From: UBA8337 sp038143435
Lineage (GTDB): Bacteria; Pseudomonadota; Alphaproteobacteria; RS24
DNA length: 64,000 nucleotides
Assembly: GCA_038143435.1 (NCBI GenBank)
Contig: JAYQLX010000003.1
Coordinates: 1 to 64,000 of the forward strand
Direction: 5' to 3'
Of the stretch, positions 1-9,730 are shown in pieces. The number at the start of each line of letters is the position of its first letter. Position 1 is the stretch's first letter. The notes below the pieces were generated by a model. The model worked only from the letters and a program-made list of their open reading frames with translations, had not been told where the DNA came from and searched no databases. Both the position numbers and the translations under genes were made by a program.

Positions 1-371
1 CCCATATCTTTGGGATGCACAAAAATGATTTCTGTGCCATGTGCGCCAATGCGCGGCTCACCCAAAACCCGAGCCCCTTTGGCGACCATGTCATCGCGCG
101 CCGCATAAAGATCATCGACTTCAAAACAAATATGGTGCTGACCGCCTTCAGGGTTGTTTTTCAAAAAACCGGCAATCGGACTTTTATCGTCAATCGGCTC
201 AATCAGCTCAATCTGGCTGTTCGGCACATCGACAAAACACACATACACGCCCTGCTCTTCCATTTTGAATGTATCGTGGATTTTGGTCGCGCCCAACATA
301 TCACGATATAAAGCAATGGATTTTTCGATTGACGGGGTCGCCACACCGACATGGTTCAAACGTCCAATCAT
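1..371 (-). CDS. mce: Methylmalonyl-CoA epimerase, C-terminus cut by window edge
   Basis: Interconverts the (R) and (S) forms of methylmalonyl-CoA in the cytoplasmic propionyl-CoA route to succinyl-CoA. 123 residues are present, against about 134 usual for the family, so only the last few are missing off the left edge. The protein opens MIGRLNHVGVATPSIEKS, carries the vicinal-oxygen-chelate fold signature with likely metal ligands in LNHVGVA (His7), GGQHHICFEV and GTEIIFVHP. The start at 371 is preceded by a purine-rich GGGAGAG. It lies 11 bp downstream of an ABC ATPase gene on the same strand and is probably co-transcribed with it. Confidence 0.93.
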   Translation of the reverse strand, partial: MIGRLNHVGVATPSIEKSIALYRDMLGATKIHDTFKMEEQGVYVCFVDVPNSQIELIEPIDDKSPIAGFLKNNPEGGQHHICFEVDDLYAARDDMVAKGARVLGEPRIGAHGTEIIFVHPKDM

Positions 372-382
372 AATTCTCTCCC

Positions 383-1306
383 TTAAGAGGTCAGTTTCAA
401 AAATACGTTTTCCAATTCAGCGCCGCGCGTGTCGAGATCGGCGATCTCAACACCGTGCTCGTTTAATTGCGCAATCACCGCACCCGCCGGTATGAGGCCC
501 GGATTATAGGTGACGGCCAAACGGCCATCATCGGTGAGCTTGGCGTCAAGACCGTTTAATGACGGCGCGGTGGCCAAAGGCGAAGCGGAACGCACCAAAA
601 GCGTCTTATTGTCAATCTGCGCCAACAGGTTTTGCGTGCTGTCGCAAGCGCGCAACTCGCCCTGGTCGATAATCGCAATCGTGTCGCACAGCTCTTCGGC
701 CTCTTCCAAATAATGGGTGGTCAAGACAATGGTGACACCGGCTTTATTTAATTCAAGCACATAATCCCAAAGCTGGCGGCGCAGCTCAATATCAACCCCC
801 GCGGTCGGCTCATCCAAAACCAAAACCGGCGGATTGTGCACCAAAGCTTTGGCGACCAAGAGACGCCGCCGCATGCCGCCCGACAAAGTGCGGGCATAGG
901 CGTCGAGCTTGTCATCCAGCCCCATGGCGGTGAGGATTTCCAATGTTCGGCGTTGGCTTTTCGGCACGCCATACATGCCGGCCTGTAAATCCATAATCTC
1001 CCCGGGGGTGAAAAACGGGTCGATGGAAAGTTCTTGCGGCACAATGCCGATCGAAGCGCGCGCTTGGCGTGGGTTTTTGTCAATGTCAAAACCCCATATT
1101 TCAGCCATGCCGCCGCTTTTCACCACCATGCCGGCAAGAATATTGATAAAGGTTGATTTGCCCGCCCCATTGGGCCCCAAAAGACCGAAAATCGAGCCGC
1201 GCGGCACCGCCAAATCAATGCCTTTCAAGGCTTGTTTGGCCGCTGTCGGGCCGACCGCTTTATAGGTTTTGGTCAGACCTTTGGCCTGTAACGCATAATC
1301 TTGCAT
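383..1306 (-). CDS. ABC transporter ATP-binding protein (ABC-2 exporter type)
   Basis: A 307-residue nucleotide-binding subunit that would power an exporter in the inner membrane. It has Walker A GPNGAGKST at about residues 44-52, signature LSGGMRRRLLVAKAL, Walker B VLVLDEPTAGVD and the switch histidine in TTHYLEEAEELCD. A C-terminal extension of about 75 residues follows, as in DrrA/NodI/YadG-like ATPases. I chose ATG at 1306 because AGGAG lies 9 bp upstream; the frame stays open further upstream but without a better start. No permease gene adjoins it: the next gene is mce. The substrate is unknown, and a partner permease must be encoded elsewhere. Confidence 0.88.
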   Translation of the reverse strand: MQDYALQAKGLTKTYKAVGPTAAKQALKGIDLAVPRGSIFGLLGPNGAGKSTFINILAGMVVKSGGMAEIWGFDIDKNPRQARASIGIVPQELSIDPFFTPGEIMDLQAGMYGVPKSQRRTLEILTAMGLDDKLDAYARTLSGGMRRRLLVAKALVHNPPVLVLDEPTAGVDIELRRQLWDYVLELNKAGVTIVLTTHYLEEAEELCDTIAIIDQGELRACDSTQNLLAQIDNKTLLVRSASPLATAPSLNGLDAKLTDDGRLAVTYNPGLIPAGAVIAQLNEHGVEIADLDTRGAELENVFLKLTS

Positions 1307-1431
1307 GATGAAAACTCCTGAACCTTGTCTAGCATTTATGTTCTGGGGAATAAATCGGCAATTGGCGTTTGCCGTCTTGTCTTGGACCGGCACGTGGCTA
1401 CAGTTGAAGAGAGATTCGACAGGAGCACATT

Positions 1432-4289
1432 TTGGCTGAGGCAAAATTAGGCAAAAAAGACCATCTCTATCTGGTGGACGGTTCGGGCTATATTTTCCGC
1501 GCCTATCACGCCTTGCCGCCTTTGACGCGCAAGTCGGACGGGCTGCCGGTCGGGGCGGTGTCGGGCTTTTGCAATATGCTGCTCAAATTACTGAACGATA
1601 TGGGGGCGCAGGAAACGCCGACCCATTTGGCGGTGATTTTTGACGCTTCGGGCAAAAGCTTCCGCAATGAGATTTACCCTGATTATAAAGCCCATCGCCC
1701 GCCCGCGCCGGAAGATTTGGTGCCGCAATTTCCGCTCGTGCGCGAGGCCGTCAAAGCGTTTGATATTCCCGCTATTGAGCTTGAGGGGTTTGAGGCTGAT
1801 GACCTCATTGCCGCCTATGCCGATGCGGCGGCCGAGCAGGGCGCACGCGTCACCATTGTCTCATCGGATAAGGATTTGATGCAGCTGGTGAGCGATAAAA
1901 TCGACATGGTCGATACGATGAAAGACAAATTTATCGACGCCGCCGGTGTGGTGGAAAAATTCGGCGTCGGGCCCGATAAGGTTATTGATGTGCAGGCTTT
2001 GGCCGGTGACAGTGTCGATAATGTGCCGGGTGTGCCGGGCATTGGCATTAAAACCGCGGCGCAATTGATTGACGAATATGGCGATCTCGATACGCTTTTG
2101 GCGCGCGCTGAAGAGATTAAGCAAAACAAACGGCGCGAGAATTTAATTGAATTTGCCGAGCAAGCGCGCATCAGCCGCGAACTGGTGACGCTGAAACGCG
2201 ACACCCCCATGCCGGTCGGCTTTGTTGATATGGCGCTGAGCGCACCCAAGGGCGAGAAGCTTATCGGTTTTGCCAAGGCGCTGGAGTTCAACACGCTGAC
2301 CAAAAGATTGGCCGAGCGTTATGGCTGGGCGGTCGATGATTTTGAAGCCAGCGCCGCTTTGGCGGCAGATGACGCACGGCCCGCACCAATGGCCGAAAAC
2401 GCAGGTGATTATCGCGCCCTGCCGGCTGAGATGCCGGCGCTCGATACGGACACTTATCTTTGCGTTCGTGATGGCGACCAGCTTGCCGCTTTCATCGCGC
2501 GCGCTTATGACACCGGCATGGTCGCCATTGATACCGAAACCGACGGGCTGGATGCCATGCAATGTCGTTTGGTCGGCGTGTCATTGGCGGTCGCGCCCGG
2601 TGAGGCCGCCTATATGCCATTGGCGCATGGGGCCGGTGACGGGCTTGCTTTGGAAGATGAGACACCGCCGCAAATCGATGAGGCCTTGGCGCTCACTATG
2701 TTAAAGCCGCTTTTGGCTGACCCGTCGGTCAAAAAGATTTTGCAAAACGCCAAATTCGACACGCAAATTCTCGCCCGTTATGGGCTGGTGATAAACGGCT
2801 TTGACGACACCATGCTGATGTCTTATGCGCTCGACGCGGGTAATCATGGGCATGGCATGGATGCGCTGGCGCAAAAATATCTCGGCCATGCGCCGATACC
2901 GATTAAGGAATTATTGGGCAGCGGCAAAAACCAAATCACTTTTGACCAAGTGCCGATAGACAAAGCGACGGCCTATGCGGCGGAAGATGCCGATGTCACC
3001 TTGCGGCTTTATAAACATTTGCAGCCGCGCTTGCTGGCTGACCATATGGTGAGCGTTTATGAGACCACGGAGCGGCCATTGGTTGAAGTATTGCGTGCCA
3101 TGGAAGCGCATGGCGTGGCGGTCGATCGCGCCGTGCTGTCGCGCTTGTCGGGCGAGTTCGCGCAAAAAATGGCGGGCGATGGAAGCCGAGATTTATCGAA
3201 ACGGCAGGCGAAAGCTTCAATATTGCCAGCCCCAAACAATTGGGCGAAATCCTGTTTGACAAAATGGGCTTGGCCGGGGGCAAAAAGACCAAAACCGGCG
3301 CTTGGGGCACCGGCGCCGATGTGCTGGAGAGCCTCGCCGCTGAGGGGGTTTCTTTGGCCCAATCGGTGCTTGATTGGCGCGGCCTCGCCAAACTGAAATC
3401 AACCTATACGGATGCGCTGCCCGAATTTATCCATCCTCAGACCGGGCGCATTCACACCTCCTATTCTTTGGCTGCGACAACGACCGGGCGCTTATCATCG
3501 TCAGATCCGAATTTGCAAAATATTCCGATACGCACGGAAGACGGGCGGCGCATCCGCACCGCCTTTATCGCGGCGGACGGCAATCAGCTGGTCAGTGCCG
3601 ATTACAGCCAGATTGAATTGCGCGTATTGGCGCATATGGCCGATATTGAGGCGCTGAAAAACGCCTTTTTGAACGGCGATGATATTCACGCCATGACCGC
3701 GTCTGAAATGTTCAATGTGCCGATGGCCGAGATGACGGCGGAAGTGCGCCGCCGCGCCAAAGCGATTAATTTCGGCATTATTTACGGCATTTCCGCCTTC
3801 GGGCTGGCCAATCAGCTCGGCATATCGCGCGGCGAAGCAGGCGATTACATCAAAGCCTATTTTGAGAAATTTCCCGGCATTAAGGATTATATGGAGCATG
3901 TGAAGGCGGAAGCGAAAGCACAAGGCTATGTCACCACATTATTCGGGCGCAAAGTGCATGTGCCGGAAATCAACGCCAAAATTCCGGCCCGCAAAGCCTT
4001 TGCCGAACGCGCCGCCATTAATGCGCCGATACAGGGCACGGCGGCCGATATTATCCGCCGCGCCATGGTGCAAATGCCCGCCGCACTCGACAAAGCCAAG
4101 CTGAAAGACGCCAAAATGCTGTTGCAAGTGCATGATGAATTAATCTTTGAAGCGCCGCAAAAAGACTGCGATGCCCTCATCAAAACCGTCAAATCGACCA
4201 TGGAAAGCGCCTGCGCGCCGCGTTTGAGCCTGTCCGTGCCACTTTTGGTTGATGCACAAGCGGCAAATAATTGGGAAGAGGCTCATTAA
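1432..4289 (+). CDS. polA: DNA polymerase I, broken by two apparent 1-bp insertions
   Basis: Repair and Okazaki-fragment-processing polymerase. The first frame (from TTG 1432, AGGAG six bases upstream) gives the 5' nuclease domain (VDGSGYIFRAYHALPPL; VSSDKDLMQLV; GVPGIGIKTAAQL) and a 3'-5' exonuclease domain that looks active (AIDTETDGLD, NAKFD, YAAEDADVTL). The polymerase domain lies in another frame from about 3205: motif A SADYSQIELRVLAH, motif B RRRAKAINFGIIYGISAFGL, motif C LLQVHDELIFEA. Removing one G at 3174-3176 and one base near 3197-3204 joins the parts into one protein of normal length (about 950 residues). A standalone Klenow gene is unlikely, because the second frame has no start signal and the missing stretch is conserved. 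Sequence error is the likely cause. Confidence 0.93.
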
Positions 4290-4350
4290 TAGTATTAATT
4301 TATTTTATTAGTAATATTATTTGTAAATATTTCCCTGATTATAGAGAATA

Positions 4351-4381
4351 ATGGAAAAAGGCGGGGTTGAAACCCCGCCTT
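4351..4381 (-). terminator. Intrinsic terminator of pckA
   Basis: A perfect 11-bp inverted repeat with arms AAGGCGGGGTT and AACCCCGCCTT (4358-4368 and 4371-4381). Five A's on the plus strand at 4355-4359 become a U tract on the minus strand. This is a rho-independent terminator about 140 bp past the pckA stop codon. Confidence 0.85.
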
Positions 4382-4463
4382 GAATTCATATCCGTTTTGA
4401 TTGTGAGACTGTTTCGCCCGTCATACACGCTTCGCTTGCTGACGGGCTACACAGGGACAAGGC

Positions 4464-4498
4464 GCGTCGGGCTTGCCTAAAGGCAAGCGGACGCTTTT
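4464..4498 (+). terminator. Intrinsic terminator of polA
   Basis: Stem GCGTC..GCTTGCC, loop TAAA, then GGCAAGC.GACGC, followed by TTTT at 4495-4498: a plus-strand rho-independent terminator. A further 8-bp inverted repeat, GCCCGTCA/TGACGGGC (4416-4423 and 4440-4447), lies just before it. The polA and pckA terminators thus share the short convergent gap at 4290-4517. Confidence 0.7.
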
Positions 4499-4517
4499 AG
4501 TCATTCAGCAGCCACTA

Positions 4518-6116
4518 CTAAGCAGCAAGAGCCGCCGCTTTCACATTATCGTCCACATGCTCGATAAATTTGGCGAAATTCTCGACAAACATGGCGACCA
4601 GCTTACCGGCTTGCGCATCGTAAGCCGCTTTATCGGCCCATGTGTCGCGCGGATTGAGGATTGACCCATCCACACCCGGCACGGCGACCGGCACATCAAA
4701 GCCGAAATTATCGTCGGTGCGGAACTCGACATTGTTCAAGCTGCCGTCCAAAGCGGCCGACAAAAGCGCGCGCGTCTCTTTAATCGGCATGCGATTGCCG
4801 ACGCCGTAAGAGCCGCCGGTCCAACCGGTATTGACGAGCCAGCATTTGGCATCATGCTCAGCGATGAGGTCGCGCAGCAAATTGCCATATTCTGACGGGT
4901 GGCGCGGCATGAAAGGCGCGCCGAAACAGGTCGAGAAGGTCGCCTCCGGCTCGGTCACGCCTTTTTCCGTGCCCGCCACTTTGGCGGTATAGCCCGACAA
5001 AAAGTGATACATGGCTTGGCTCGGGGTCAGGCGCGAAATCGGCGGTAAAACGCCAAACGCATCAGCCGTCAGCATGATAATGCTTTTCGGATGGCCGGCC
5101 GTGCCGGTTGCCGAGGCATTGGGAATGAATGAAAGCGGATAAGCACCACGCGAATTTTCGGCCAACGAATTATCGTCAAAATCAAGCTCGCGTGTGACCG
5201 GATCCATGACGACATTTTCCAACACCGTGCCGAAGCGCTTGGTGGTGGCAAAAATTTCCGGCTCGGCTTCTTCCGACAGATTGATCATTTTGGCGTAACA
5301 GCCGCCTTCAAAATTGAACACGCCATTTTCCGACCAGCCATGCTCATCATCGCCGACCAATTCGCGATTGGGGTCAGCCGACAGCGTGGTTTTACCTGTG
5401 CCGCTCAGGCCAAAGAAAACCGCGCTATCACCATCCGGCCCGACATTGACCGAGCAATGCATCGGCATGACGCGCTTGGGCGGCAAAGTATAATTGAGCA
5501 TGGAGAAAACCGATTTTTTGGTCTCACCGGCATAAGACGTGCCGCAAATCAGCACGATTTTCTTGTCAAAATTGACCGCAATCATGGTCTCCGAACGGCT
5601 GCCATGGCGCGCCGTATCGGCTTTGAAACCGGGGAAATTCATAATCATGAATTCAGGGTCAAAGCCTTCCAATTCATCTTCCTGCGGCTCGATGAGCAGG
5701 TTTTGGATAAACAAGGAATGCCAGGCCAGTTCGGTGACCACGCGGGTCGCCAAGCGATGGGTCTTATCGGCCCCGCCAAACAAATCTTGCACCAGCAATT
5801 CCTTGCCTTCGGCATAGGCCAACATGTCTTCATGCAGCGCCTCAAATTGCTCGGCAGTCATGGATTTATTATTGTCCCACCAAATATTGTCTTCTGTGGT
5901 GGCGTCGCGAACGATAAATTTATCTTGCGCCGAGCGCCCCGTATGGGCACCGGTTTTTACCAAAAGCGGGCCGCTGGCAGCAATTTCACCTTCGCCGCGC
6001 GCCAATGCCATTTCATAAATTTCAGAGGGGCGCAAATTCCAATAAATGGCGGCGGCTTTGCCCAAGCCTTGTTGGTCAACGCCGTTTGAACTCATGTGAA
6101 AACCACTTTGCTGCAT
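4518..6116 (-). CDS. pckA: Phosphoenolpyruvate carboxykinase (ATP)
   Basis: Converts oxaloacetate and ATP to phosphoenolpyruvate, CO2 and ADP, the first committed step of gluconeogenesis. The protein is about 532 residues, normal for the family. It has the P-loop GLSGTGKTTLSADP, the metal- and ATP-binding stretch ELVGDDEHGW, NFEGGCYAK, and HCSVNVG. I chose ATG 6116 (MQQSGFHMSSNG) because GGGAG lies 9 bases upstream; ATG 6095 is a possible alternative. It is divergent from chvI, an arrangement common in alphaproteobacteria, where ChvI/ChvG can influence pckA expression (known in relatives, inferred here). Confidence 0.97.
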   Translation of the reverse strand: MQQSGFHMSSNGVDQQGLGKAAAIYWNLRPSEIYEMALARGEGEIAASGPLLVKTGAHTGRSAQDKFIVRDATTEDNIWWDNNKSMTAEQFEALHEDMLAYAEGKELLVQDLFGGADKTHRLATRVVTELAWHSLFIQNLLIEPQEDELEGFDPEFMIMNFPGFKADTARHGSRSETMIAVNFDKKIVLICGTSYAGETKKSVFSMLNYTLPPKRVMPMHCSVNVGPDGDSAVFFGLSGTGKTTLSADPNRELVGDDEHGWSENGVFNFEGGCYAKMINLSEEAEPEIFATTKRFGTVLENVVMDPVTRELDFDDNSLAENSRGAYPLSFIPNASATGTAGHPKSIIMLTADAFGVLPPISRLTPSQAMYHFLSGYTAKVAGTEKGVTEPEATFSTCFGAPFMPRHPSEYGNLLRDLIAEHDAKCWLVNTGWTGGSYGVGNRMPIKETRALLSAALDGSLNNVEFRTDDNFGFDVPVAVPGVDGSILNPRDTWADKAAYDAQAGKLVAMFVENFAKFIEHVDDNVKAAALAA

Positions 6117-6366
6117 GATTGCATGTCTCCCGATTTGCATTTTTACTCGCGCTAACGCAAGAACCATCTGCCTGTTTTATATGCGACTGCTTCTTGCAGC
6201 GCAAGGCTGAGCAGGCTGATTTGGCCGATTTGCGCCGCAAGTCTGCCACAATTTTGTTGATGGTTAAAAAGCGCTTTGCCTGCCGCGCCAAACGGTGCGT
6301 AAAACGCTTTCTTAGGGGTCACGAAATGCCTAAACTCTCAAATGTCAGGCGATGAAGGGAAAGCCC

Positions 6367-7089
6367 ATGCCGCAAATTATTTTGGTCGATGATGATGCCA
6401 ATATTCTCGCTTCCGTGCGCATGGCGCTGGAAGCCGAAGGCTTTGGCGTGCGCAGCTTTACCGATGGTGAAAGCGCGCTGGAAGGGCTTCAGCACATGCC
6501 CGCCGATATCGGCATTTTCGACATTAAAATGCCGCGCATGGACGGGCTGGAATTACTCCGGAAACTGCGCCAAACCAGCCAAATGCCTGTGGTTTTCCTC
6601 ACCTCTAAGGATGATGAAATCGACGAAGTCTTCGGCCTCAAAATGGGTGCCGATGATTATATTACCAAGCCGTTTTCGCAACGTCTTTTGATCGAGCGCA
6701 TCCGCGCGGTTTTGCGCCGCACCAAGGCGCGCAATGAAAGCGTCGCCATGAGCGATAAAAAACATAATGCTAATGAAGACGACCATGTCATGGTGCGTGG
6801 GCGCCTGACTTTGGATGGCGAGCGCCATGATTGCCTGTGGCAAGGCGCCGAGGTAGCCCTGACGGTCACTGAATTTATGATTCTCGATGCTTTGGCACGC
6901 CGCCCGGGTGTGGTGAAAAGTCGCGACCAGCTCATGGACGCCGCTTATGACGATCAAATCTATGTCGATGACCGCACCATTGACAGCCACATCAAACGCT
7001 TGCGTCGCAAATTTCGTCAAGTCGACAAAAATTTCGATGCCATAGAGACGCTTTATGGCGTCGGCTATAAGTTTAAAGAAGTCAGTTAA
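6367..7089 (+). CDS. chvI: OmpR-type response regulator ChvI
   Basis: A 240-residue DNA-binding response regulator partnered with the sensor kinase encoded next. The receiver domain has acidic residues D8-D10, phosphoacceptor D52 (FDIKMPRMDG), and conserved S80 and K101 (ADDYITKPF). The C-terminal winged helix covers about residues 140-240 (RTIDSHIKRLRRKF). ATG 6367 is preferred over an in-frame ATG at 6352 because AAGGGA sits at proper spacing. Its stop codon TAA directly abuts the ATG of the kinase gene, so the two are one operon. ChvI/ChvG (ExoS/ChvI) systems respond to acid and envelope stress in related bacteria. Confidence 0.95.
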   Translation: MPQIILVDDDANILASVRMALEAEGFGVRSFTDGESALEGLQHMPADIGIFDIKMPRMDGLELLRKLRQTSQMPVVFLTSKDDEIDEVFGLKMGADDYITKPFSQRLLIERIRAVLRRTKARNESVAMSDKKHNANEDDHVMVRGRLTLDGERHDCLWQGAEVALTVTEFMILDALARRPGVVKSRDQLMDAAYDDQIYVDDRTIDSHIKRLRRKFRQVDKNFDAIETLYGVGYKFKEVS

Positions 7090-9252
7090 ATGGCCGAAAG
7101 TGACGCGCGTAATATTATTCGCCCGACCATATGGCGGTCGCTGATTGCGCGCCTTATCGGTCTTAATATGTTGGGGCTTTTAGTGCTGGTCGGCGGCTTT
7201 TTCATGTTTCAAGAAAGCCGTCAACTTTTGACCAATGCCTATCGGCAAAGTTTGGAAACGCAAGCCAATCTGATAGCCGGGGCGCTGGCTCCGACAGCGC
7301 AAGCCGATAATCCGTTTCAATTTTTTGAACCCTCCATCATGAACCGCCTGCTGCAAAATGGTGGTCGCTCCGATTGGCAATTGCGCGATGCGGAAGCGAT
7401 TTTGGCGCGCGCCCGCCTGGTTTCCGATTCGCGGCTTCGGCTTTATGCGCGCAATGGACGGTTGGTTTTGGACAGCGCGCATATGGACCGCTCGGCGCGG
7501 GTCATTGCCAAATCGCTGCCGCCCATGCCCGATAGCGACACCATGCCGGGCTTTATGCAAGGGGTGATGAAATCCATTAGCGCGCTATGGCGCGACCCGA
7601 CACCGCTTTTGAGCGAGTTAAATGCGGCGGACGGATTGCGCCTGACGGAAGTAGCGCGCGCGCTGCGTGGGCAAGCGGCCAGTGGGCAACGCCAATCGGA
7701 AGAAGGCGGCGATATTTTGACCGTTGCCGTGCCGGTGCAAGGCTATCGCGCCATTGTCGGCGCGCTGATGGTCTCGACCCGACCGGGCGAAATTGATGCA
7801 CTATTGGCTGAAGAAAGGCGCTTGATTTTGCAGCTCTCTGCCATTGCGCTGGCCGTCAATATCATCACCTCACTTTTATTGGTCGCAAATCTGGTTGTGC
7901 CGGTGCGCCGCCTCGCCGCCGCCATGCGCGGCTTTGGCAATACTTCACCAAGCTTGCCCGGGCTTGAGACAATTCCCGATTTATCGCATCGCCGCGATGA
8001 GATTGCCGAATTGTCAGGCGCCTTGCGCGATATGACCGAACGGCTTTTGGCGCGCATAAATGTGATTGACCGCTTTGCCGCTGACGTTGCCCATGAGTTG
8101 AAAAACCCGCTCACCTCGCTGCACAGTGCGGTGCAAAGCCTTGATGGCTCGCAAGATGACGACCGCGCCCAGCTTATGGGCATTATTCACAATGACATTA
8201 ATCGCCTGAACCGACTGATTTCGGACATTTCAAAAGCCACGCGGCTTGATGCCGAGCTTAATTTGGAACCCAGCGAAAAATTTGATTTAAGCGCCTTGGC
8301 CGAGGAATTATCGGGCGCTTTGGCGCAAGGCTTTGAAAGCGAACGCAAAGTGGTTTTGGTGGCGCGCACCGATATGGCATGTCCGGTTTTGGGACAAAAG
8401 CCGCGTATTGCGCAAATCATCGACAATCTTTTGACCAATGCGGTTTCTTTCACGCCATCGGGCGGACGGGTTTTCTTGACCACCCAGCAGCGCGACGGTG
8501 AGGCACTTTTATTGATTGCCGATGAGGGGCCGGGCCTTGCGGCCGACACGCAGGAGAAAATTTTTGAGCGGTTTTATACCGATCGCAGCGCGCAACCGGC
8601 ACGCGACAAGGCGCATGGGGCGAGCTTGGGTCATTCCGGCTTGGGGCTTTCGATTTCACGGCAAATTGCGCGCGCGCATGGCGGCGATTTGATTGCCGAT
8701 AATCGCCCCGACGGCACCGGGGCCTATTTCACCCTCAGCCTGCCTTTGGCCGAGACACCGGCCAAGCGCAAGCGCGCCAAAGAGGTTGAAAAAACCCAAA
8801 TGACGGGTGAGCGCTTGCATGCCAGCGCGGTTAAGCTGCACGCTGGCGGCGTGCTGCTGCTGGGCGCATCGGGCAGCGGCAAATCGAGCCTTGCCGTGCA
8901 CTTAATCGACCATTATGGCGGGCAATTAATTGCCGATGACCGCGTCTGTTTGACGGTGAACGACACGCGCTTACACGCCGCACCGCCGGACAATCTGGCC
9001 GGGCTGCTGGAATTGCGCGGGCTCGGCATCATCACCATGCCGCATCAAAATGCGGTGATTGATTTGGCGGTTGAACTGGTCGCACGCGCGCGCGTGCCGC
9101 GTCTGGCGGAGGCCGATAGCTTTACCCATCAGGGCGTTCAAATCCCGCTCATCCGCCTGCATGGCCATGATGCGGCCAGCGCCGCCACCATTGCGCGCGC
9201 CCTCGCTCTTTTGCCGACAAACGGATTTTCACCCGATGGGATTTATCGCTGA
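7090..9252 (+). CDS. chvG: Sensor kinase ChvG fused in frame to HPr kinase/phosphorylase
   Basis: The 720-residue frame begins as a membrane histidine kinase. It has TM1 at about residues 20-40, a periplasmic sensor region, TM2 at about 247-268, HAMP, phosphoacceptor H335 (VAHELKNPLTS), and ATPase boxes DNLLTNAVSF, DEGPGL and GHSGLGLSIS. From M571 it continues as a short alphaproteobacterial HprK (about 150 residues) with P-loop GASGSGKSS at 592-600 and ELRGLGI. In relatives chvG and hprK are usually separate adjacent genes. At 8788-8803 one base fewer in the A6 run would end chvG at TGA 8801-8803 overlapping hprK ATG 8800-8802. The fusion may therefore be a sequence error. Both functions are confident; the fusion is not. 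Confidence 0.9.
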   Translation: MAESDARNIIRPTIWRSLIARLIGLNMLGLLVLVGGFFMFQESRQLLTNAYRQSLETQANLIAGALAPTAQADNPFQFFEPSIMNRLLQNGGRSDWQLRDAEAILARARLVSDSRLRLYARNGRLVLDSAHMDRSARVIAKSLPPMPDSDTMPGFMQGVMKSISALWRDPTPLLSELNAADGLRLTEVARALRGQAASGQRQSEEGGDILTVAVPVQGYRAIVGALMVSTRPGEIDALLAEERRLILQLSAIALAVNIITSLLLVANLVVPVRRLAAAMRGFGNTSPSLPGLETIPDLSHRRDEIAELSGALRDMTERLLARINVIDRFAADVAHELKNPLTSLHSAVQSLDGSQDDDRAQLMGIIHNDINRLNRLISDISKATRLDAELNLEPSEKFDLSALAEELSGALAQGFESERKVVLVARTDMACPVLGQKPRIAQIIDNLLTNAVSFTPSGGRVFLTTQQRDGEALLLIADEGPGLAADTQEKIFERFYTDRSAQPARDKAHGASLGHSGLGLSISRQIARAHGGDLIADNRPDGTGAYFTLSLPLAETPAKRKRAKEVEKTQMTGERLHASAVKLHAGGVLLLGASGSGKSSLAVHLIDHYGGQLIADDRVCLTVNDTRLHAAPPDNLAGLLELRGLGIITMPHQNAVIDLAVELVARARVPRLAEADSFTHQGVQIPLIRLHGHDAASAATIARALALLPTNGFSPDGIYR

Positions 9253-9319
9253 GCCGTGGCTGGCGTCTTGATTGCCCATGGAAACTCTTGCAAACTGAAG
9301 CGGCACAAAGGAGATGCAT

Positions 9320-9730
9320 ATGATCGGAATGGTTTTGGTCACCCATGGCGCTTTGGCCGATGAATTTCGTGCCGCGCTGGAACATGTGGTCGGGGCGCAG
9401 GAAAATATGGCCAGCATATGCATCGGCGCTGATGATAATATGGAAAAACGCCGACAAGATATTGTCGATGCCATTGGCACGGTCGATAATGGTGCCGGGG
9501 TCGTCTTATTGACCGATATGTTTGGCGGCACGCCATCCAATTTGGCCATTTCTCTTTTGGAAAAAAACCGCGTTGAAGTGATTGCCGGCATCAATCTGCC
9601 CATGCTGATTAAATTGGCCTCTATTCGCGAAAGCATGGCTTTGGCTGAGGCGGTTTTGGAGGCCAAACAGGCGGCGCAAAAATATATTTCCGTTGCCAGT
9701 GAAGTTCTCGGCGAGGCGTCCAGCGACTGA
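9320..9730 (+). CDS. PTS EIIA component, mannose family
   Basis: A 136-residue EIIA(Man)-type phosphocarrier with the phosphorylatable histidine at H9 (VLVTHGALADEF) and DMFGGTPSNLAIS. ATG 9320 is chosen because AAAGGAG lies six bases before it; the ATG at 9314 would leave no spacing. The HPr gene follows immediately (stop TGA, then ATG). In alphaproteobacteria such EIIA/HPr/HprK sets usually lack sugar permeases and act in regulation rather than transport, and no permease is present here. Enzyme I is not in the window. Confidence 0.93.
   Translation: MIGMVLVTHGALADEFRAALEHVVGAQENMASICIGADDNMEKRRQDIVDAIGTVDNGAGVVLLTDMFGGTPSNLAISLLEKNRVEVIAGINLPMLIKLASIRESMALAEAVLEAKQAAQKYISVASEVLGEASSD

Noticed and set aside
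3240..4289. A separate Klenow-type polymerase gene
   Set aside because: No start signal, and conserved PolA residues continue upstream in the other frames; one broken polA explains everything.
5340..6089. A 249-codon plus-strand open frame opposite pckA
   Set aside because: It is fully antisense to a well-conserved gene, has no family motifs, and reflects the base composition of the pckA complementary strand.
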